The notes under the pieces: generated by a model
What the model saw: only the letters and a program-made list of their open reading frames with translations
What the model was told of the DNA's origin: nothing
The model's database searches: none
Position numbers and translations under genes: made by a program
In this document: positions 46,237-55,360 of the stretch, one piece after another
Position numbering within the stretch: the stretch's first letter is position 1
Layout of the letters: each line of letters opens with the position of its first letter
NCBI RefSeq assembly: GCF_030408395.1
Contig: NZ_CP046980.1
Span: 1,550,001 to 1,614,000 of the forward strand
DNA from: Corynebacterium aquatimens
GTDB taxonomy: Bacteria; Actinomycetota; Actinomycetes; Mycobacteriales; Mycobacteriaceae
DNA length: 64,000 nucleotides
Direction of reading: 5' to 3'

Positions 46237-47457
46237 TTGGCCGATGACTTCGCCCTTGCCGACTACGACCACGCCGTTGTCGGAGACGGTGTAGCGTTCG
46301 CGGTCTCGGGCCTCGTCCACGCCGATGATCTCTTCGTCAGAGACGTAGACATTCTTGTCCAAGATGGCGTGGCGCACGACTGCACCGCGTCCCACGCGCA
46401 CGCCCGGCATGAGCACCGAGCCCTCAACGGTGGCGCCCTCTTCGATGATCACGTCAGTGGACAGTACGGAGTTGCGCACTGTCGCGCCCGAGATGATCGA
46501 GCCCGGCGCGACGATGGACTCCTGTGCGATGCCGCCGCGGACGAACTTGGCCGGCGGCAGGTTGTCATCCTCAGTGGAGTGGATTGGCCACGACTTGTTG
46601 TAGAGGTTGAAGATCGGGTGGACGCTGATCAGGTCCATGTGGGCGTCGTAGAAAGAATCAACAGTACCAACGTCGCGCCAGTATCCCTTGTCTCGGTCGG
46701 TGGCACCCGGGACCTCATTACCGGAGAAGTCGTAGACGTTCGCGTCACCCTTCTCCACGAAGTACGGGATGATGTCCCCACCCATGTCGTGGTCCGAGCG
46801 CTCGTTTTGCTCATCGTCCTTGAGCGCCTGGATCAGTGCCTCAGTGGAGAAGATGTAGTTACCCATGGACGCATAGGTCATGTTCGGGTCATCCGGGGTT
46901 CCCGGCGGGTCCTTCGGCTTCTCCAGGAACTTGGTGATCGTGCCGTCCTCATCGCTTTCGATGCAGCCAAAGGCGAATGCTTCTTCGCGCGGGACGCGGA
47001 TGCCGGCGACGGTGCAGGACTTGCCGGATTCGATGTGGTTTTGGACCATCTGGGATGGGTCCATGCGGTAGACGTGGTCAGCACCGAAGACCAGAACGTA
47101 GTCCGGCATTTCGTCGTAGATCAGGTTCAGCGACTGCAACAGCGCGTCCGCAGAACCCTGGTACCAACGCTTGCCCAGGCGCTGCTGCGCGGGCACGGAG
47201 GCGATGTACTGGTGGGTCGGGCCGGAGAAGTTCCACGCCGTTGCAACGTGGCGGTCAAGCGAGTGTGACTTGTACTGGGTCAGCACCGCAATGCGCATGT
47301 AACCGGCGTTGACCAGGTTGGATAGAACGAAGTCAATCAGGCGGTAGTTGCCGCCGAAGGGGACGGCAGGCTTTGCGCGATCAGCGGTGAGCGGGAACAG
47401 GCGCTTGCCTTCCCCGCCGGCGAGAACAATGGCGAAGACGTTTGGCTGGCTTTTCAC
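46222..47457 (-). CDS. glgC: Glucose-1-phosphate adenylyltransferase
   Basis: 411 aa from GTG 47457, where GGGGAA lies ~5 nt upstream; a longer frame from 47556 overlaps the divergent gene region and lacks homology. Nucleotidyltransferase core: [28 protein letters not shown], with the substrate loop [11 protein letters not shown], then the left-handed beta-helix ([21 protein letters not shown]). Makes ADP-glucose from glucose-1-P and ATP for glycogen and maltose-1-P synthesis. Divergent from glgA, with ~130 bp between them. Confidence 0.97.
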   Translation of the reverse strand: MKSQPNVFAIVLAGGEGKRLFPLTADRAKPAVPFGGNYRLIDFVLSNLVNAGYMRIAVLTQYKSHSLDRHVATAWNFSGPTHQYIASVPAQQRLGKRWYQGSADALLQSLNLIYDEMPDYVLVFGADHVYRMDPSQMVQNHIESGKSCTVAGIRVPREEAFAFGCIESDEDGTITKFLEKPKDPPGTPDDPNMTYASMGNYIFSTEALIQALKDDEQNERSDHDMGGDIIPYFVEKGDANVYDFSGNEVPGATDRDKGYWRDVGTVDSFYDAHMDLISVHPIFNLYNKSWPIHSTEDDNLPPAKFVRGGIAQESIVAPGSIISGATVRNSVLSTDVIIEEGATVEGSVLMPGVRVGRGAVVRHAILDKNVYVSDEEIIGVDEARDRERYTVSDNGVVVVGKGEVIGQPHLG

Positions 47458-47589
47458 ACTTCCCCAGCCTATTGAAGTTTGCTCGGCGCTGCACGAGCCC
47501 GGCGCGAATAATTCACTAGTCTCGGATGTATGAGCGCACACACCGGTGATGGACACACGTCAGATTCGCAGCCCAAGGAGGGCCAGGCG

Positions 47590-48774
47590 TTGAAAGTTGG
47601 GATGCTTACAAAGGAATACCCGCCAGAGATCTACGGCGGCGCGGGTGTTCACGTCACAGAGTTGACGCGGTTCATGCGTCAGCTCGATGGGGTTGAGGTG
47701 GATGTGCACTGCATGGGCGCGCCGCGCGATGAGGCCAACGTGTACGTGCACGGCGTCGACCCAGAGCTGGAAGACGCCAACGGGGCAATCAAGACCCTGT
47801 CGACGGGGTTGCGCATGGCGCACGCTGCCAACAACGTTGACGTGGTTCACTCCCACACGTGGTACTCGGGCCTGGGCGGCCACCTCGCCGGTCTGCTGCA
47901 CGGCATCCCCCACGTGGTCACGGCTCACTCCTTGGAGCCGGATCGCCCGTGGAAGCGTGAGCAGCTTGGCGGTGGGTACGACATTTCGTCGTGGAGCGAG
48001 AAAAACGCGATGGAAAACGCAGATGCGGTCATCGCGGTTTCCAGCGGCATGAAAGGTTCCATTTTGGAGGCCTACCCGCGTATCGACGAATCTAAGGTGC
48101 ACATCGTCCTCAACGGCATTGACACTGCTGATTGGTACCCAGTCGATCCGCTTGCGGCCGAAGACGGTGAGGAATCGATCGTCGATAAGCTTGGGCTTGA
48201 TCTAGACCGACCCATCGTTGCCTTCGTGGGCCGCATCACGCGCCAGAAAGGCGTGCCCCACCTGGTCAAAGCCGCGCAAGACTTTGACAAAGACATCCAG
48301 CTGATCCTCTGCGCGGGCGCTCCCGACACCCCGGAGATCGCGGAAGAGACGCAGAAGCTTGTCGACGAATTGAGGGAGACCCGCGACCACGTTCACTGGA
48401 TCACGGACATGCTGCCGAAGGAGAAGATCCGCGAGATCTACTCCATCGCGGACATCTTTGTTTGCCCATCGGTGTATGAGCCGCTGGGGATCGTGAACCT
48501 GGAGGCCATGGCGTGCCGCACTGCGGTCGTTGCTTCGCGCGTGGGTGGAATCCCCGAGGTTGTTGTGGACGGAGAAACCGGCACCTTGGTTGATTACACC
48601 CCGGACGATGAGACCGGGTTTGAGCAGAACCTCGCCGCCGCAGTCAACGCGCTGGCCGAGGACGCGGAAACCACCAAACGGTACGCCGCGGCCGGACTAG
48701 AGCGGGTCAAGGCGGAGTTCACCTGGGATTCGATCGCGGCTGACACCGTAGAAGTCTACAAATCGCTACTCTAG
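47590..48774 (+). CDS. glgA: ADP-glucose-dependent glycosyltransferase GlgA/GlgM
   Basis: 394 aa from TTG 47590, chosen because AAGGAGGG (47575-47582) has ideal spacing and LKVGMLTKEYPPEIYGGAGVHVTEL starts like the family; the ATG at 47530 has no good site. GT-B fold: N-terminal GGAGVHV, C-terminal PIVAFVGRITRQKGVPHLV and CPSVYEPLGIVNLEAMAC (EPxGxxxLEA, nucleotide-sugar binding). In mycobacteria this gene makes maltose-1-phosphate from ADP-glucose; in C. glutamicum it is called glycogen synthase. Adjacent divergent glgC supplies ADP-glucose. Confidence 0.95.
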   Translation: MKVGMLTKEYPPEIYGGAGVHVTELTRFMRQLDGVEVDVHCMGAPRDEANVYVHGVDPELEDANGAIKTLSTGLRMAHAANNVDVVHSHTWYSGLGGHLAGLLHGIPHVVTAHSLEPDRPWKREQLGGGYDISSWSEKNAMENADAVIAVSSGMKGSILEAYPRIDESKVHIVLNGIDTADWYPVDPLAAEDGEESIVDKLGLDLDRPIVAFVGRITRQKGVPHLVKAAQDFDKDIQLILCAGAPDTPEIAEETQKLVDELRETRDHVHWITDMLPKEKIREIYSIADIFVCPSVYEPLGIVNLEAMACRTAVVASRVGGIPEVVVDGETGTLVDYTPDDETGFEQNLAAAVNALAEDAETTKRYAAAGLERVKAEFTWDSIAADTVEVYKSLL

Positions 48775-48881
48775 GAAAAAGTTGTCCTTTTCCCTGGCCT
48801 GCGTACGCGGTTCGAGTACGCGCTTTGGCCTGCTAAGAGGGCTTTGCACCCTGCACATCGAAGATTCATCGAGGAGAAACT

Positions 48882-50297
48882 GTGAGCACTGGATGGCGCC
48901 CTGAGCTTCACGTCACCGCGGAGTCCGGCATTTTGGACGCGGCGGCAGGCATGCTGCGGTACGTCGTTGGTGAGCCTGATGCCTTAGAAATTGACCACTG
49001 GCACATGTTCTACCAGTACGAACCCACACCGGGCGCTCCAACGCGGTGGGCCCACCAGGTTTCAGAAAACACGCCGTATGACTTCTACGAGTGCAACGAC
49101 GTGATCGCTCCCGTTGGCGGAGAGACGAACGTCTACGCTGGATCCGTTGTCGCTTCGGACAATCACGTGGACCTGTACTTCACGTCGGAGACCGCCGCTG
49201 GCTACTCGATCCAGGTCGCGCGCGTGGAGGATATCGACGAGTTGTGCGACGAGATTGACGACGAGTTGCAAATCGACGAGGGTGTGAACCGCCTCGGCGC
49301 CGTAGTGGAAGACCGTGGTCCGCTCACCCGCTTCCGCTCCCCGTGCGTGGTTCCCGATTGGGAAGAAAACGACAACCGGGAGCAAGGCCAAACCGGCTGG
49401 CTGATGCTAGCGAGTTCCGGCCCGGATGAAAGTCCAACGCCGGTTGTGCTGAGTTCCTCCGATGATTCCTCCTGGTCCGTCGTCGGCCCGTTGACTTTCA
49501 ATGGTGAAACCGGCATGCCCGACGACGTGATCATGGTCGCTCCCCGCCTCATCCGCTTGCGCGATGAGGTTAACGGTGAAATCCGCGACGTGCTGTTCAT
49601 CACCCAGGAGCGCGACCACTCGGACCTCTCCGGCTACCTCGTGGGCACGTTGAACGGTGCCACCTATGACGTGATCACGCCGTTCCAGCGCATCGACTAC
49701 GGCCACGATTTCACTCGCCCACGCAGCACCAACGTCGTCCCCGGCGTGTTCAGCCAAGACCGCCGCCTGCGCAAGGCTTTCATCTTTGGTCTTTTGGCTC
49801 CCACCGGCCGCGGTGGCGATCCGACCACCCAGCCCACCTGGGAGGCCGAAGGCTGGGCGAACGCTCTATCTCTCCCCCGCGTTCTCACGCTTGCCGACGG
49901 GCGCCTCTACCAAACCCCGTCGACGGGACTGCCAAACGCAGTCAGCGAATCTGAGCGCGCATCCATGTGGACCGGCTTGTGTGAAATTCCTGTCGGCTCC
50001 GCCATCACCGCTGAGATTCTGGACGGCAACGGAAATCCAGCCGCAACGATCATCCACTCCGGTGACGGCATAACGCTTGACCGCCACGACGATGAGGCGG
50101 TGTACGCCACGCTTACAGAGGACGATGAGGACAACATCACCATCGTCGTTGATGGCTCGACCATTGAAGTCTTCGCCGGCGGCGGCGCAGTGACAATGTC
50201 CAGCCGTTTCTGGCCCGAAGGCGGCACCAGCGGCATTCGCGTCACCGCGGAAGGCGACGCCGTAATCAACAACGAATGGCGCCGCGGCGTACGGTAA
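48882..50297 (+). CDS. GH32-fold protein lacking all three catalytic acids
   Basis: 471 aa from GTG 48882 with GAGGAGAAA upstream. It follows the GH32 (invertase/levanase) pattern: HWHMFYQYEP, VYAGSVVASDNHVDLYFTS, LSGYLVGTLNG and DYGHDFTRPRS, then a beta-sandwich with VDGSTIEVFAGGG. However the nucleophile in NDPNG is LDAAAG (Ala20), RDP is FRSP (Ser153) and ECP is MVAP (Val219). So a working fructosidase is unlikely; a sugar-binding or regulatory role is possible. It follows glgA by 107 bp. Residue matches are from the family's consensus, aligned by eye. Confidence 0.8.
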   Translation: MSTGWRPELHVTAESGILDAAAGMLRYVVGEPDALEIDHWHMFYQYEPTPGAPTRWAHQVSENTPYDFYECNDVIAPVGGETNVYAGSVVASDNHVDLYFTSETAAGYSIQVARVEDIDELCDEIDDELQIDEGVNRLGAVVEDRGPLTRFRSPCVVPDWEENDNREQGQTGWLMLASSGPDESPTPVVLSSSDDSSWSVVGPLTFNGETGMPDDVIMVAPRLIRLRDEVNGEIRDVLFITQERDHSDLSGYLVGTLNGATYDVITPFQRIDYGHDFTRPRSTNVVPGVFSQDRRLRKAFIFGLLAPTGRGGDPTTQPTWEAEGWANALSLPRVLTLADGRLYQTPSTGLPNAVSESERASMWTGLCEIPVGSAITAEILDGNGNPAATIIHSGDGITLDRHDDEAVYATLTEDDEDNITIVVDGSTIEVFAGGGAVTMSSRFWPEGGTSGIRVTAEGDAVINNEWRRGVR

Positions 50298-50326
50298 CCG
50301 CGCCCGTTTTTGATTCGAGCCAGTTC

Positions 50327-52354
50327 TTAGTTCACGCCTGAGCTCACCACTGCGCCGCGCGGGCGGGTGGATTCATCCACGCCGCGCGGGAACGCCTTCG
50401 CCAGTGCTGCTGCGAAACGGATGCCGCGCTGGTCATTGCCGATGGCGTTGTAGTGGACTTCGTCGCCTTCGAGGTACCAATCCAAGTGGGCGCGGGCCTC
50501 CGACGCCCAGTCGAAGATGACTAGGTTCGGGTAATCCTTTGCCACCCGACGCAAGGTGTCATTGAACACCTTCATGTTCTCATTCGCGTAGTACATATCC
50601 GACGGCGTACCCGTCGCCGCTGTCGGCCACATCACGCGATCCCCGTCGAGGATGTCCAACATTTTGCGGATGTTCTTTTCCATGTCCGCGATCATGTCTG
50701 GGCCACCGCCGGCCGCATCCACATTGGCGGCATCGTTGACTCCAGTCGCGATCACCCAGCATGTGTCTTCCGGCACGCCACGGTTCTTTAGCTCCGTAGC
50801 TGACTCGATCGCCGATGGGTAAACCTGCCCGTCCGGCGTGGAGAAGCCGAGGTTCGTTGCACGCGCACCGAAGACACTCGTTTGCACAGCGCCCGCGCCT
50901 TTATCTAGGTAGCGGTCCGATGCCACCGGGGCTCCCGCTGGCAGTAGCTCTGGATTGAACATCCCAAGAGACGTCGAGTCACCGACATGGACGACTTCCT
51001 CACACATCATGAGCGTGTCAGCGGGTTGCTTGCCCCACTGAGAGGTAGATCCCGCGGTGTCCGCGGTGTCCTTCGGCTGATCGCGCGTCACACGCCCACC
51101 GCCGGTCCCTTCTGGCAGCTCCATCGCTTGACCTTTTTGGTTAGCAGGAGCGGTGTGTCCGCCCACGAGCGGAGCTGCGCCGATGCTGACGAGACCAAGC
51201 AGGGCGATGATTGCACCCGTGGTCAACGGCGCGAAGCGCTCCTTGGCGGGTAACGCCTTGCGCATGTGAGCAAAAAAGCCGTTGCGGCGAATCGGGTCTT
51301 CAAACAGAGTCCAGCTCACCGCCGCCAGGGCGGTCGACGCCAGCGTGACAAAGAGGGCGCTCCACCAGCGGTGGTTGGTGATCCACGCAGTGGGGAGGAA
51401 ATAAATGAATGGCAGATGCCACAAATAGATTCCGTACGAACGCTCACCGATCCACCGCATTGGTAAACAACCAAGGGCTGCCGCCCAGATCGATCGCTGG
51501 TTGGAAACCGCAACGATGACGAGGACCGTGGCGAGACTCAAGATGAGGAAGCCCGAGTGGTAAAGGAACAAATCATTTCGTTCCACGCGAACGGCCATCG
51601 TGAGAATCACAATGAGCCCGCACGCACCCAGCAGACCAGCAGCCCACTCGGGTGCAACGACGGGCTTTCCGCGCGAGCGCCGGTAGCCGAACCAAATCGC
51701 CAATGCTGCGCCAAGGAGCAGGCCACCAGCACGCGTATCCGTGCCTTCGTACACGCGGGTCTGGTCCATCCCCGGTTCAACGAGGTAACTCATCCACGCA
51801 AACGACACCAGGGCAAGCACCGTCGTCGCCACAGTCACGGCCCACGGCCTACGCAGCAGGAAGAACAAAGCCGTGAGAACCACCGGCCACAGGAGATAGA
51901 ACTGCTCTTCAATCGACAGCGACCACATGTGATCCAGCGGGCCTAAACCGGCGAACCTGTTGAAGTAGGAATCGCCCTGGATGATCGTGTGCCAGTTGTT
52001 CACATAAAACAGTGAAGAGAGTGCTTCCGGTCCCCTCTTCCCCATCGCCGAGGGCTCAAAAATCAAGCACAGTATCGTCACAACAACGACGGTCACGACC
52101 ATGACCGGCATGAGACGTCTGAACCTTCGAACCCAGAATTGGCCCAAGTTCAAATCCCCGCGGTCAAAGTAGGACCGCGCCAAATTCGCCGTAATCAGGT
52201 AGCCCGACAGTGTGAAGAACACACCCACACCAAGAAGACCACCCGCGAATCCAGGTAGGTTCATGTGATAGCCAACAACCAGCAGAACTGCGATCGTGCG
52301 CAGGCCGTCTAGGCCGGGTACGTAGCGCCCTGGATGACCCACGGGTTTTGGCAT
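50327..52354 (-). CDS. Acyltransferase-3 (OafA-like) membrane protein with SGNH domain
   Basis: 675 aa. N-terminal ~370 residues are an acyltransferase-3 domain: GLDGLRTIAVLLVVGYH (catalytic-type H), VGVFFTLSGYLIT, RRLMPV, and SIEEQFYLLWP, with ~10-11 TM. After a Thr/Gln linker is a C-terminal extracytoplasmic SGNH hydrolase-like domain: GDSTSLG (Ser), GVNDAAN, and DEVHYNAIGN (Asp/His). Such proteins O-acetylate cell-wall glycans or glycolipids. Single gene on the minus strand; product and target are unknown. Confidence 0.92.
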   Translation of the reverse strand: MPKPVGHPGRYVPGLDGLRTIAVLLVVGYHMNLPGFAGGLLGVGVFFTLSGYLITANLARSYFDRGDLNLGQFWVRRFRRLMPVMVVTVVVVTILCLIFEPSAMGKRGPEALSSLFYVNNWHTIIQGDSYFNRFAGLGPLDHMWSLSIEEQFYLLWPVVLTALFFLLRRPWAVTVATTVLALVSFAWMSYLVEPGMDQTRVYEGTDTRAGGLLLGAALAIWFGYRRSRGKPVVAPEWAAGLLGACGLIVILTMAVRVERNDLFLYHSGFLILSLATVLVIVAVSNQRSIWAAALGCLPMRWIGERSYGIYLWHLPFIYFLPTAWITNHRWWSALFVTLASTALAAVSWTLFEDPIRRNGFFAHMRKALPAKERFAPLTTGAIIALLGLVSIGAAPLVGGHTAPANQKGQAMELPEGTGGGRVTRDQPKDTADTAGSTSQWGKQPADTLMMCEEVVHVGDSTSLGMFNPELLPAGAPVASDRYLDKGAGAVQTSVFGARATNLGFSTPDGQVYPSAIESATELKNRGVPEDTCWVIATGVNDAANVDAAGGGPDMIADMEKNIRKMLDILDGDRVMWPTAATGTPSDMYYANENMKVFNDTLRRVAKDYPNLVIFDWASEARAHLDWYLEGDEVHYNAIGNDQRGIRFAAALAKAFPRGVDESTRPRGAVVSSGVN

Positions 52355-52409
52355 GACACCTACTCTTTCCGCGCAGACTAAACGGATTTAGTACAGAGTG
52401 AAGAGTATC

Positions 52410-53133
52410 TTACGCCTTCCTAAAGCGCGTCAAATGGGCGCGCGCCGTCACGCTCAGAGTGGAGGGCAGCGCTTCTACGCGATCCCGCAACGTCTCCGGT
52501 TCAATGTGCCGCGCGGAGGGACTCATCCCCACCTGCGCGGCGATGGACTCACGGTCAAGCTGCATCGGGATGTTCATGACCTCTGGTTCACCATCAAGCC
52601 GCAGGTACTCCTGAGCTTGTTCCACCATGCGCTCCATCTTCCCCGGTTCCACACCCAAGATCCCCAGGGGCTCACGCAACTCATCCAGGTGACCCTGTTG
52701 AGGCGTGACCACGATTACTTCGCCGCCGGGGCGTAGCACTCGTGCAAACTCAGCGGGATTTCGCGGGGCAAAGATGACGGTGATGGCATCAATGGATTCA
52801 TCACGAATGGGTAGACCATCCCACACGTCAGCTACGACAGCACCCAAACGCGGGTGCGCTTTGGCAAGGAGCTTCGCAGCCGGCACGGCAATGTCGATCC
52901 CAACACCCCGAGCATCCTCAATCGAATCGAGCGTGTGGGCCAAGTAGTAGCCAGTGCCAGCGCCGACTTCCAAAATGGTGGGAGCTTGTGCCGCGCTGCC
53001 ATCAGGATCTAGGCGGTCAATTGCGTCAATGACCCGATCGGTGACAGTCTCCACGAACGGGGAAAAGTGTCCGCGGGACAAGAATGCTTCGCGCGACGCA
53101 ATCATTTCGGCACTATCGCCGGAGTGGTTAAGA
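52410..53133 (-). pseudogene. rrmA: 23S rRNA methyltransferase (RrmA/RlmA-like), 3' fragment
   Basis: C-terminal ~240 residues with SAM motif I EVGAGTGYYL and the family blocks NHSGDSAEM...REAFLSRGHFSPF and FAPRNPAEFARVLRPGG. The gene is cut by the ISL3-family element (target copy at 53126-53133). Removing the element and one 8-bp copy joins this piece in frame to 54588-54737, with GAGLN-HSGDS across the joint, and gives a 290-aa protein. A frame from the IS edge (ATG 53189, 19 IS-derived codons) is still open into this fragment, so a truncated fusion could be made. Confidence 0.9.
53126..53133. repeat. ISL3-family target-site duplication, left copy
   Basis: GGTTAAGA, identical to 54581-54588. 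Confidence 0.9.
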
Positions 53134-54580
53134 GGCTCTTCGTGATTGGGAGTGCGTTGGTCGTTTCTTGGGGTGCTGGGGTGTTGCACAAGATGTGGGG
53201 GTCCTTGCTGGGTTAAGGATTTAGGTGTTCAAGCCAATCCACAACCCAACAAGGACCCTGGTATGCAGCCTAGTTCCAACATCGTCGCCGACACCATTTG
53301 CCGCACCGCGGAGCTTGGGTTGGCGATCACCAATGCCGCGCACAACGACGAGTGCACCGTTATCGACTGTGAAACGCTCGACCCGATCAATGCCTGCCCG
53401 TCGTGTCAGCAACCGGGCTTGTTGCGCGATCACACCTACCGGCAACTGGTGGATCTGCCGGTGGTCGGGTTTCCCACCCGGCTGCGGGTGCGGGTGCCGC
53501 GGTATCTATGCAGCAACGATTCCTGCGCCCAGCAGATTTTCCGGGCTTCGCTTTCCTGCGCTGATGACCGCTCGAAGGTCACCCACCGGGTGGTGCGCTG
53601 GATCCTGCAGCGCTTAGCGATCGACCGGATGAGCGTTGCCGCCACCGCCAAAGCACTCGGGATTAGCTGGCAGCTGACATGCGATCTCGCATTGTCCATG
53701 GCCAGAGCCCTCGTCGCCGACCCCGACCACTTGGCCGGGGTGCGCGTCATCGGGGTTGACGAGCACAAGTGGGCCCACAACCGCAAGGCTGCCGGCGGCG
53801 GGTTCGTCACCGTGATCGTGGACATGACTTACCAGCACACCGGCCAACCGGCCAGGTTGCTTGATGTCATCCCGGGCAGAAGCGCCGAAGTGCTCACCCG
53901 CTGGATCAACCAACGTCCGAAAATCTTCCGCGACCAGGTGGAGGTGATCACCATGGACGGGTTTCAGGGTTACGCCACCGCAGCCGATGAAGCCCTGCCT
54001 CAGGCCAGGCGGGTGATGGACCCGTTTCACGTGGTGCGTCTTGCCGGCGACAAAGTCACCGCGTGTCGGCAGCGGCTGCAGCGTGAAACCTACGGCAGGC
54101 GCGGCAGAACCAACGACCCGTTATATAAAAACCGCCGCACCATGCTCACCCGCATCGATTTTTTAACCGGTGAGCAGCAGCACCGCCTGGATGTGTTGTT
54201 CAACTACGACGACGACTACGCCGTGCTGCAAGAAACGTGGCTGGTGTACCAGGAGATCATCGACTGCTACGAAGACCCGAACAAGACCCGCGCGAAAACG
54301 AAGATGCGCCGGTTGATCAACCGGCTGCGCGGGCTACGACAAGCCGGGCTTGATGAACTCGCCCAACTCGGTCGTACCCTGCACAAACGCCGCGCCGACA
54401 TCCTCGCGTTCTTCGACATCGGCGCCTCCAACGGCCCGGTCGAAGCCATCAACGGCCGCCTCGAGCACCTCCGCGGCATCGCCCTCGGATTCCGCAACAT
54501 CAACCACTACATCTTGCGGTGCCTAATCCACTCCGGAGGCCTCCAACCCAAGATCAACGCACTCTAAAACACGAAGAGCC
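53134..54580 (+). mobile_element. ISL3-family insertion sequence disrupting rrmA
   Basis: 1447 bp, with terminal inverted repeats of ~30 bp (perfect GGCTCTTCGTG at the outer end, GAGTGCGTTG further in) and an 8-bp target duplication GGTTAAGA. One transposase gene fills it. Size, inverted repeats and duplication length fit ISL3. The exact repeat copies mean that the insertion is fairly recent and simple. Confidence 0.94.
53263..54567 (+). CDS. ISL3-family transposase
   Basis: 434 aa from ATG 53263. N-terminal zinc-finger-like CPSC...C (CPSCQQPGLL...YLCSND-C), helix-turn-helix region MSVAATAKALGISWQ, then the DDE core: GVDEHKWA (first Asp), TMDGFQGYA (second), MDPFHVVRLA, and Glu in GPVEAINGRLEHLRGIA. 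Appears intact and complete. Catalyses movement of its own element. The stop lies inside the right inverted repeat. Confidence 0.95.
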   Translation: MQPSSNIVADTICRTAELGLAITNAAHNDECTVIDCETLDPINACPSCQQPGLLRDHTYRQLVDLPVVGFPTRLRVRVPRYLCSNDSCAQQIFRASLSCADDRSKVTHRVVRWILQRLAIDRMSVAATAKALGISWQLTCDLALSMARALVADPDHLAGVRVIGVDEHKWAHNRKAAGGGFVTVIVDMTYQHTGQPARLLDVIPGRSAEVLTRWINQRPKIFRDQVEVITMDGFQGYATAADEALPQARRVMDPFHVVRLAGDKVTACRQRLQRETYGRRGRTNDPLYKNRRTMLTRIDFLTGEQQHRLDVLFNYDDDYAVLQETWLVYQEIIDCYEDPNKTRAKTKMRRLINRLRGLRQAGLDELAQLGRTLHKRRADILAFFDIGASNGPVEAINGRLEHLRGIALGFRNINHYILRCLIHSGGLQPKINAL

Positions 54581-54737
54581 GGTTAAGACCTGCTCCAGAG
54601 GCCAAAGTGACGTAGCCCTGCTTAGCTACGTCATAGGAGTGACCCGAATCAGAAACTAGCCGTGCAAAATCGTCCGCGCCACGCAGCAGCGTTCCATCCG
54701 CTGGATCGGCGAGGACGTCAACGATGTCTTTGAGCAT
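54581..54737 (-). pseudogene. rrmA: 23S rRNA methyltransferase (RrmA/RlmA-like), 5' fragment
   Basis: ATG 54737 (MLKDIVDVLADPADG) runs ~50 codons to the IS edge, ending LASGAGLN. It matches the N-terminal part of RrmA, including GHSYDVAKQGYVTLA; the zinc-finger Cys ligands of the classic family are absent (no Cys in the fragment), so this may be an already diverged subfamily. Its start codon overlaps the DUF3117 stop by one base, so both were co-transcribed. Confidence 0.85.
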
Positions 54738-54907
54738 TACTCCCCAGCGACATCCAGAAGGAGCTGGCCCAGCTCAGACGCCTCTTCCTTGTTCAGCTCC
54801 ACAACAAGGCGACCGCCACCGTCCGAGGGAATGCGCATCACGATCTTGCGGCTTTCTTCCACTGCTTCCATCGGACCATTACCGGTACGCGGCTTCATCG
54901 CTGCCAT
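54737..54907 (-). CDS. DUF3117 small conserved protein
   Basis: 56 aa: starts MAAMKPRTGNGPMEAVEESR, continues RKIVMRIPSDGGGRLVVELNKEE, ends LLDVAGE. This is the conserved actinobacterial DUF3117 family (Rv1211-like; usual length 55-75 aa), predicted to be cytosolic and of unknown function. AGGGAGAT precedes the ATG at 54907. It is followed by the broken rrmA and sits between glgA and gpgS as in relatives. Too short for many gene finders. Confidence 0.88.
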   Translation of the reverse strand: MAAMKPRTGNGPMEAVEESRKIVMRIPSDGGGRLVVELNKEEASELGQLLLDVAGE

Positions 54908-54945
54908 GACGATCTCCCTTAGATAACTTCGAACAAAATATGCCC

Positions 54946-55350
54946 CTATTCTACCGATTTTTCGACAGCAGCAGGCTGGGCGTCGGCGGCATCAACGGAC
55001 GGCACCTTTGCGGCAGTCGGTTCGGCCGATTCCGTTTCGAACAATTCCGTCCTGTCCGATTCCGTCCCGACCGATTCCGTCCCGACCGATTCCGTCCCGA
55101 CCGATTCCGTCCGAGTCAATTGTGCGATAAGCGCGTCTACTTGATCTTGGCGGTATCCGCGGGGCACGACTTCCAAAACAATGTCATCAATACGGCCCTC
55201 GTCAACCGCGCGGCGGTTGGATTCAATGACCTTCGCCGGCTCATCCAATGGGGGAAGCGCTTCTCCACGTCCGAAAAGCCCTGCCGATACCCAGATCCCC
55301 AGAATGGCGAAGACGAATACGACAGCGATGAGCAAGATCCACGAAAGCAT
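54946..55350 (-). CDS. Small membrane protein with DivIVA-like segment and TESVG repeats
   Basis: 134 aa. One N-terminal TM (WILLIAVVFVFAILGIWVSAG), then a DivIVA-type stretch (DDIVLEVVPRGYRQDQVDALIAQL), then TESVG in three perfect repeats plus variants, and an acidic Ala-rich tail. The place between gpgS and the DUF3117 gene is that of Rv1209 in mycobacteria, which is of the same build. The repeat (55036-55110) is a 15-bp minisatellite and may vary in copy number. Function unknown; the DivIVA segment suggests a cell-pole or division link. Confidence 0.83.
   Translation of the reverse strand: MLSWILLIAVVFVFAILGIWVSAGLFGRGEALPPLDEPAKVIESNRRAVDEGRIDDIVLEVVPRGYRQDQVDALIAQLTRTESVGTESVGTESVGTESDRTELFETESAEPTAAKVPSVDAADAQPAAVEKSVE
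55036..55110. repeat. 15-bp in-frame minisatellite
   Basis: Unit CCCGACCGATTCCGT, three perfect tandem copies at 55066-55110 and about two decayed ones before them. It encodes the TESVG repeats. Confidence 0.85.
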
Positions 55351-55360
55351 GGCTCTGAGT

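Noticed and set aside
53146..53262. Longer transposase start in the ISL3 element
   Set aside because: The extra codons lie in the terminal region of the element; ATG 53263 gives the usual protein length.
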